Shown piece by piece: positions 59,801 through 64,000 of a DNA stretch of 64,000 bases (the first letter of the stretch is position 1; each line of letters begins with the position of its first letter). Position numbers and translations under genes: made by a program. The notes beneath the pieces are model-generated. The model did not search any database. It worked only from the letters and a program-made list of their open reading frames with translations, and was not told where the DNA came from. The stretch is from Mesostigma viride (lineage: Eukaryota > Streptophyta > Mesostigmatophyceae > Mesostigmatales > Mesostigmataceae): positions 62,001-126,000 of the forward strand of contig RPFO01000728.1 of the NCBI GenBank assembly GCA_009746045.1. The letters run 5' to 3'.

Positions 59801-60900
59801 TTTCTTCTGTGAGTTTGGTACGTGGCAGGCACACTTAAATATGGGAAAATATGGGAGAAGATTGGGTAATGAGCACGGGGTGCACTTGTGTTTCATTGTA
59901 AGAGTGCAGCAGCGGTCGTCCAAGGATGGGGACTTGGCTTTTCATGGCCATTATGACACCGAGGACTATTGAGGCTGAGGGGCGTGAGGGTGGGTGTGGC
60001 CAGGCAAGACATGACACCGAGGACAATTGAAGCCGGGGGGTGGGGGTGGGGGTGGGTGGAGGGCGAAACGCGAGGAATTTGCCCTATGTTTTGAATCTCA
60101 ATCGATACGACCAATGGCTCACCCCAGCGCTTGCTTCTTCTTATTGCGCGCTGCACGCCTTGGCATCCGTGGGTTCGGTCGGGTTCTCCCTCCGTACGAC
60201 CCTGGACCCTGCAGGCAGGTCGAGGAGACTCTGCACTTCTCCCTCCTGCTCGCGGTGCTGGCGGTGAGTGGCGCTATACGGTACATGCAGTTCGGAGGAA
60301 AGTTGTTTGTTTCTTACTTGGTACAGCCCTCCCTGTCATACTCTTCACTTGCTCTGCCGCTGTATAATGTATTCATGGTTTATCGCTCCCGCGTTAAAGG
60401 TGGCGGTGCGTGCTGTATTGAGAGGATAGCGCGTTCTGCCGGCGCGTTTCCTGCATTGAGAGTCCTGTTAGGTCGCGCAGGTGTGCTAATCGCCACATCA
60501 CTGCGGCAGTAATTTGATGCTGTTGACGGCACAGTTGTGTACGGAATTTCATGGTGCAAAGGAATCTCATGCTGTGCAGAGACATACAAGACCGGCAGAT
60601 GGCATGTCATCATTCTTAGTTTGCATGCCATCAGTTCATTGGCGTGTCCACGAGTGCCCGAGGTCAATGAAAATAAAAATAAATGCCTTTTGCATAGTAC
60701 TGTAGGTATTGCTGCGCAGTTATGCTGATATCTGCAAGGTGTGTGCATGCGAGCATCCCCCCCCCCCCCCCCCCCACACACACACCCACACCCACACCCA
60801 CCCACACCACACACCACACACACGGACAGGTGGCGCCCGCGGTGTGCGTTCTGGGTTTCGACCGTGCCAGCTACTCGCGACTATTCCTGGACAGCGGGAA
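56896..60900 (+). CDS. PIGF: PIG-F/GPI11 homologue, first five exons (continues past window)
   Basis: Exons: 56896-57120, 57337-57402, 59241-59335, 60215-60263, 60830-60900, all GT-AG with consistent phases. The last exon ends in phase 2 with a donor GTGAGT, so the gene runs on beyond the window or its next exon is hidden in the repeats. 168 residues are visible. A polar Ala/Thr-rich start leads to membrane segments [29 protein letters not shown] and [20 protein letters not shown]. The family signature [20 protein letters not shown] (residues 122-141) follows, then [24 protein letters not shown] is an ER membrane protein that partners PIG-O and PIG-G to add ethanolamine phosphate to GPI anchors. 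The later conserved IPLDWDRPWQ-type segment should be in missing exons. Identification rests on the GAP/VEETL region and membrane layout. Confidence 0.85.
57172..57197. repeat. Poly-C run
   Basis: About 26 consecutive C in PIG-F intron 1. Length is likely unreliable. Confidence 0.95.
57516..58487. repeat. (CCCT)n/(CCT)n pyrimidine tract
   Basis: About 970 bp of CCCT units with irregular CCT interruptions in PIG-F intron 2. Strict strand asymmetry (all pyrimidine on plus, all purine on minus) is compatible with triplex (H-DNA) formation. It creates long spurious Ser/Pro and Gly/Arg/Glu ORFs. Confidence 0.97.
58488..58606. repeat. (CTCA)n microsatellite
   Basis: About 28 CTCA units joined directly to the CCCT tract and ending in a few CATT units. 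The rest of intron 2 to 59240 (about 630 bp) shows nothing further. Confidence 0.97.
59331..59615 (+). repeat. 34-bp minisatellite built on the PIG-F exon 3 donor
   Basis: About eight copies of a 34-bp unit containing ACAGAGTGAGTTGTTGGG and TGAGGTGGGGCGG. The first copy is the true exon 3/intron 3 junction (ATATACAGA|GTGAGT at 59335/59336). Every later copy repeats ACAGA|GTGAGT, so the intron starts with a row of potential donors. Confidence 0.92.
60762..60822. repeat. Poly-C plus CA-rich tract before PIG-F exon 5
   Basis: A C17-type run followed by CACA/CCCACA repeats, ending just before the acceptor ACAG|GTGGCG. It replaces the usual polypyrimidine tract of that acceptor. Confidence 0.9.
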
Positions 60901-60974
60901 GTGAGTCTGCTCTGCATTTACATGGAGTATATGTACAATGGTTTTAGATAGTGTTGCATTTATAAAGTATTATG

Positions 60975-61271
<297 letters not shown>

Positions 61272-61272
<1 letters not shown>

Positions 61273-61895
61273 AGTCATTCCCGCGTTAAGTTACGATTCT
61301 TAAGGTTACGTTCCCGCGTTAAGTTACGACGCCGAAGTGTGGGCGGCGACCGTAACTTACGCCTGGGTGCCATCGTAACTCAACGCGGCATTGAGCCAAA
61401 ATGTAGGAGTCAGGTTACTTCTGGCTGCGGAGGAGGCCATTTTTGGTTAAGTCCGGAGATCCGGACTCCGGAATAGGGACCCGCTATGCTATTAGCTACG
61501 TGAGACGACTCTATCTAACTAAGATTGTGACGTTACAGTTTGTATAGGAAACTAGCGCCGGCAGGCTATGGCAGGATGAACTGCTCAGCCGGATCTGAAC
61601 TGAGGTGAACTAGCAAAGTCGCAGCTGCGCAGCCTCGCTATCAGCATATCACCCAAGCATCCCGCAGCGCCCAGCCTGGCCCACATCCAGAAATAGAACG
61701 GAATCCCGTACTTTGAGCGGCCTTGATGCTGCAGCTGAATTGGGCTTGACGAGAGCTGTCGAATGCCGTATAGAAGTCCTTCACAGTAGGAGGGGGTGGG
61801 CTGCTAGCCTAATTATACCGTTAGGTTATGTTCCCGCATTAAGTTATGACGCCCAGAGTTTGGGCGGCGATCGTAACTTCACGCGGGAATGTCTG
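61272..61895. mobile_element. Tc1/mariner-like element inserted in (CTA)n
   Basis: 624 bp. Ends CAGTCATTCCCGCGTTAAG on the left and, inverted, CAGACATTCCCGCGTGAAG on the right, with TA on both sides. Subterminal copies of TTCCCGCGTTAAGTTACGAC and GGGCGGCGAxCGTAACTT lie at each end. No transposase. Same family style as 55975-56197. Confidence 0.8.
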
Positions 61896-62163
<268 letters not shown>

Positions 62164-62373
62164 ACAGACTTTGCACTTAAAGAGTATATTTACAATGGTT
62201 TATCGTGGTTTTGGTTTATCGTGATTTTGGCCCATATGTGTGTTGACAGGGGAAAAGGGGGGAAGCTGGTTTTAGTCGTACGCTTCTCATTCGTATGCTT
62301 CTCATTCGTAACTCAAAGCAACTGATAAGAACGTGCACGCTCTTGCACGTGGGACACGCTGCTAGCGCCCGTC

Positions 62374-64000
62374 TCGTCTGTAGCAAAACAGGGCGATGTC
62401 GATAACAAAACATTGGACATGTCTGTAGCAAAACAGGGCGATGTCGATAACAAAACATAGGACATGTCTGTAGCAAAACAGGGCGATGTCGATAACAAAA
62501 CATTGGACATGTCTGTAGCAAAACAGGGCGATGTCGATAACAAAACATTGGACATGTCTGTAGCAAAACAGGGCGATGTCGATAACAAAACATAGGACAT
62601 GTCTGTAGCAAAACAGGGCGATGTTGATAACAAAACATAGGACATGTCTGTAGCAAAACAGGGCGATGTTGATAACAAAACATTGGACATGTCTGTAGTA
62701 AAACAGGGCGATGTCGATAACAAAACACTGGACATGTCTGTAGCAAAACAGGGCGATGTCGATAACAAAACATTGGACATGTCTGTAGCAAAACAGGGCG
62801 ATGTCGATAACAAAACATTGGACATGTCTGTAGTAAAACAGGGCGATGTCGATAACAAAACATTGGACATGTCTGTAGCAAAACAGGGCGATGTCGATAA
62901 CAAAACATTGGACATGTCTGTAGCAAAACAGGGCGATGTCGATAACAAAACATTGGACATGTCTGTAGCAAAACAGGGCGATGTCGATAACAAAACATTG
63001 GACATGTCTGTAGCAAAACAGGGCGATGTCGATAACAAAACATTGGACATGTCTGTAGCAAAACAGGGCGATGTCGATAACAAAACATAGGACATGTCTG
63101 TAGCAAAACAGGGCGATGTCGATAACAAAACATAGGACATGTCTGTAGCAAAACAGGGCGATGTCGATAACAAAACATAGGACATGTCTGTAGCAAAACA
63201 GGGCGATGTTGATAACAAAACATTGGACATGTCTGTAGCAAAACAGGGCGATGTTGATAACAAAACATAGGACATGTCTGTAGCAAAACAGGGCGATGTC
63301 GATAACAAAACATAGGACATGTCTGTAGCAAAACAGGGCGATGTTGATAACAAAACATTGGACATGTCTGTAGCAAAACAGGGCGATGTCGATAACAAAA
63401 CATTGGACATGTCTGTAGCAAAACAGGGCGATGTCGATAACAAAACATTGGACATGTCTGTAGTAAAACAGGGCGATGTCGATAACAAAACATAGGACAT
63501 GTCTGTAGCAAAACAGGGCGATGTTGATAACAAAACATTGGACATGTCTGTAGTAAAACAGGGCGATGTCGATAACAAAACATTGGACATGTCTGTAGCA
63601 AAACAGGGCGATGTCGATAACAAAACATTGGACATGTCTGTAGCAAAACAGGGCGATGTCGATAACAAAACATTGGACATGTCTGTAGCAAAACAGGGCG
63701 ATGTCGATAACAAAACATTGGACATGTCTGTAGCAAAACAGGGCGATGTCGATAACAAAACATAGGACATGTCTGTAGCAAAACAGGGCGATGTCGATAA
63801 CAAAACATTGGACATGTCTGTAGTAAAACAGGGCGATGTCGATAACAAAACATAGGACATGTCTGTAGCAAAACAGGGCGATGTTGATAACAAAACATAG
63901 GACATGTCTGTAGCAAAACAGGGCGATGTCGATAACAAAACATTGGACATGTCTGTAGTAAAACAGGGCGATGTCGATAACAAAACATTGGACATGTCTG
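62374..64000. repeat. 45-bp minisatellite
   Basis: About 36 copies of a 45-bp unit (GTCTGTAGCAAAACAGGGCG, then ATGTCGATAACAAAACATTG and GACAT). Variants are AGCA/AGTA, GTCG/GTTG and CATTGG/CATAGG/CACTGG. It runs off the right edge of the window. Because 45 is divisible by three, two minus-strand frames stay open for over 550 codons; CATAGG units put stops in the plus frame. Confidence 0.98.

Noticed and set aside
62216-63995. 560-590 residue repeat proteins on the minus strand
   Set aside because: A 45-bp satellite keeps all frames without stops open; two overlapping long frames at once argue for chance, not coding.
62374-64000. CRISPR-like array
   Set aside because: Units are contiguous and nearly identical with no unique spacers, and the context is a eukaryotic intron.

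Overview
This window is nuclear DNA of a photosynthetic eukaryote, most likely a green alga. The evidence is a PsbP-like thylakoid-lumen gene with a bipartite Tat-type transit peptide, spliceosomal introns, and algal-style retroelements. I cannot name the species. Two host genes can be assembled exon by exon from splice sites; most of the rest is nested transposons and simple repeats.

1-13.7 kb: a divergent gene pair. A Cys-rich zinc-binding-type gene runs leftwards from 10076, and a ~700-residue transposase-like gene runs rightwards from 11576. They share an upstream region with a GTGAAGACG minisatellite. The leftward gene is broken by a complete Ty3/gypsy chromovirus (1367-9830, minus strand, 5-bp target duplication).

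13.7-30.6 kb: a nested stack. A foldback element with long palindromic arms (13718-30566) sits in the last codons of the rightward gene. A second Ty3/gypsy chromovirus with identical-looking LTRs (14235-30370) sits in one foldback arm. A tyrosine-recombinase retrotransposon with split direct repeats (20737-26125) sits in that chromovirus's integrase gene. The second chromovirus carries two extra reading frames: one before gag with an RNase H1 N-terminal / Cauli_VI-like fold signature, and one after integrase with no recognised family.

31.2-36.5 kb: a 5'-truncated non-LTR retrotransposon (minus) with PHD, RING, RT and restriction-like endonuclease modules and a 13-bp target duplication. 37.0-41.9 kb: a second tyrosine-recombinase retrotransposon (minus). 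42.9-49.1 kb: a mosaic of truncated L1-like fragments joined at (TTAA)n tracts.

49.4-56.6 kb (minus): a seven-exon PsbP-like gene (PPL1 type, 237 residues). 56.9-60.9 kb and beyond (plus): the first five exons of a PIG-F/GPI11 homologue. The two start codons are 292 bp apart, head to head, implying a shared promoter. Their introns are filled with microsatellites, minisatellites and MITEs. At three exon edges the tandem arrays contain copies of the splice junction itself.

Many element reading frames are split by -1 shifts, most of them at G/C homopolymers. Some may be programmed; others look like single missing bases in the assembly.
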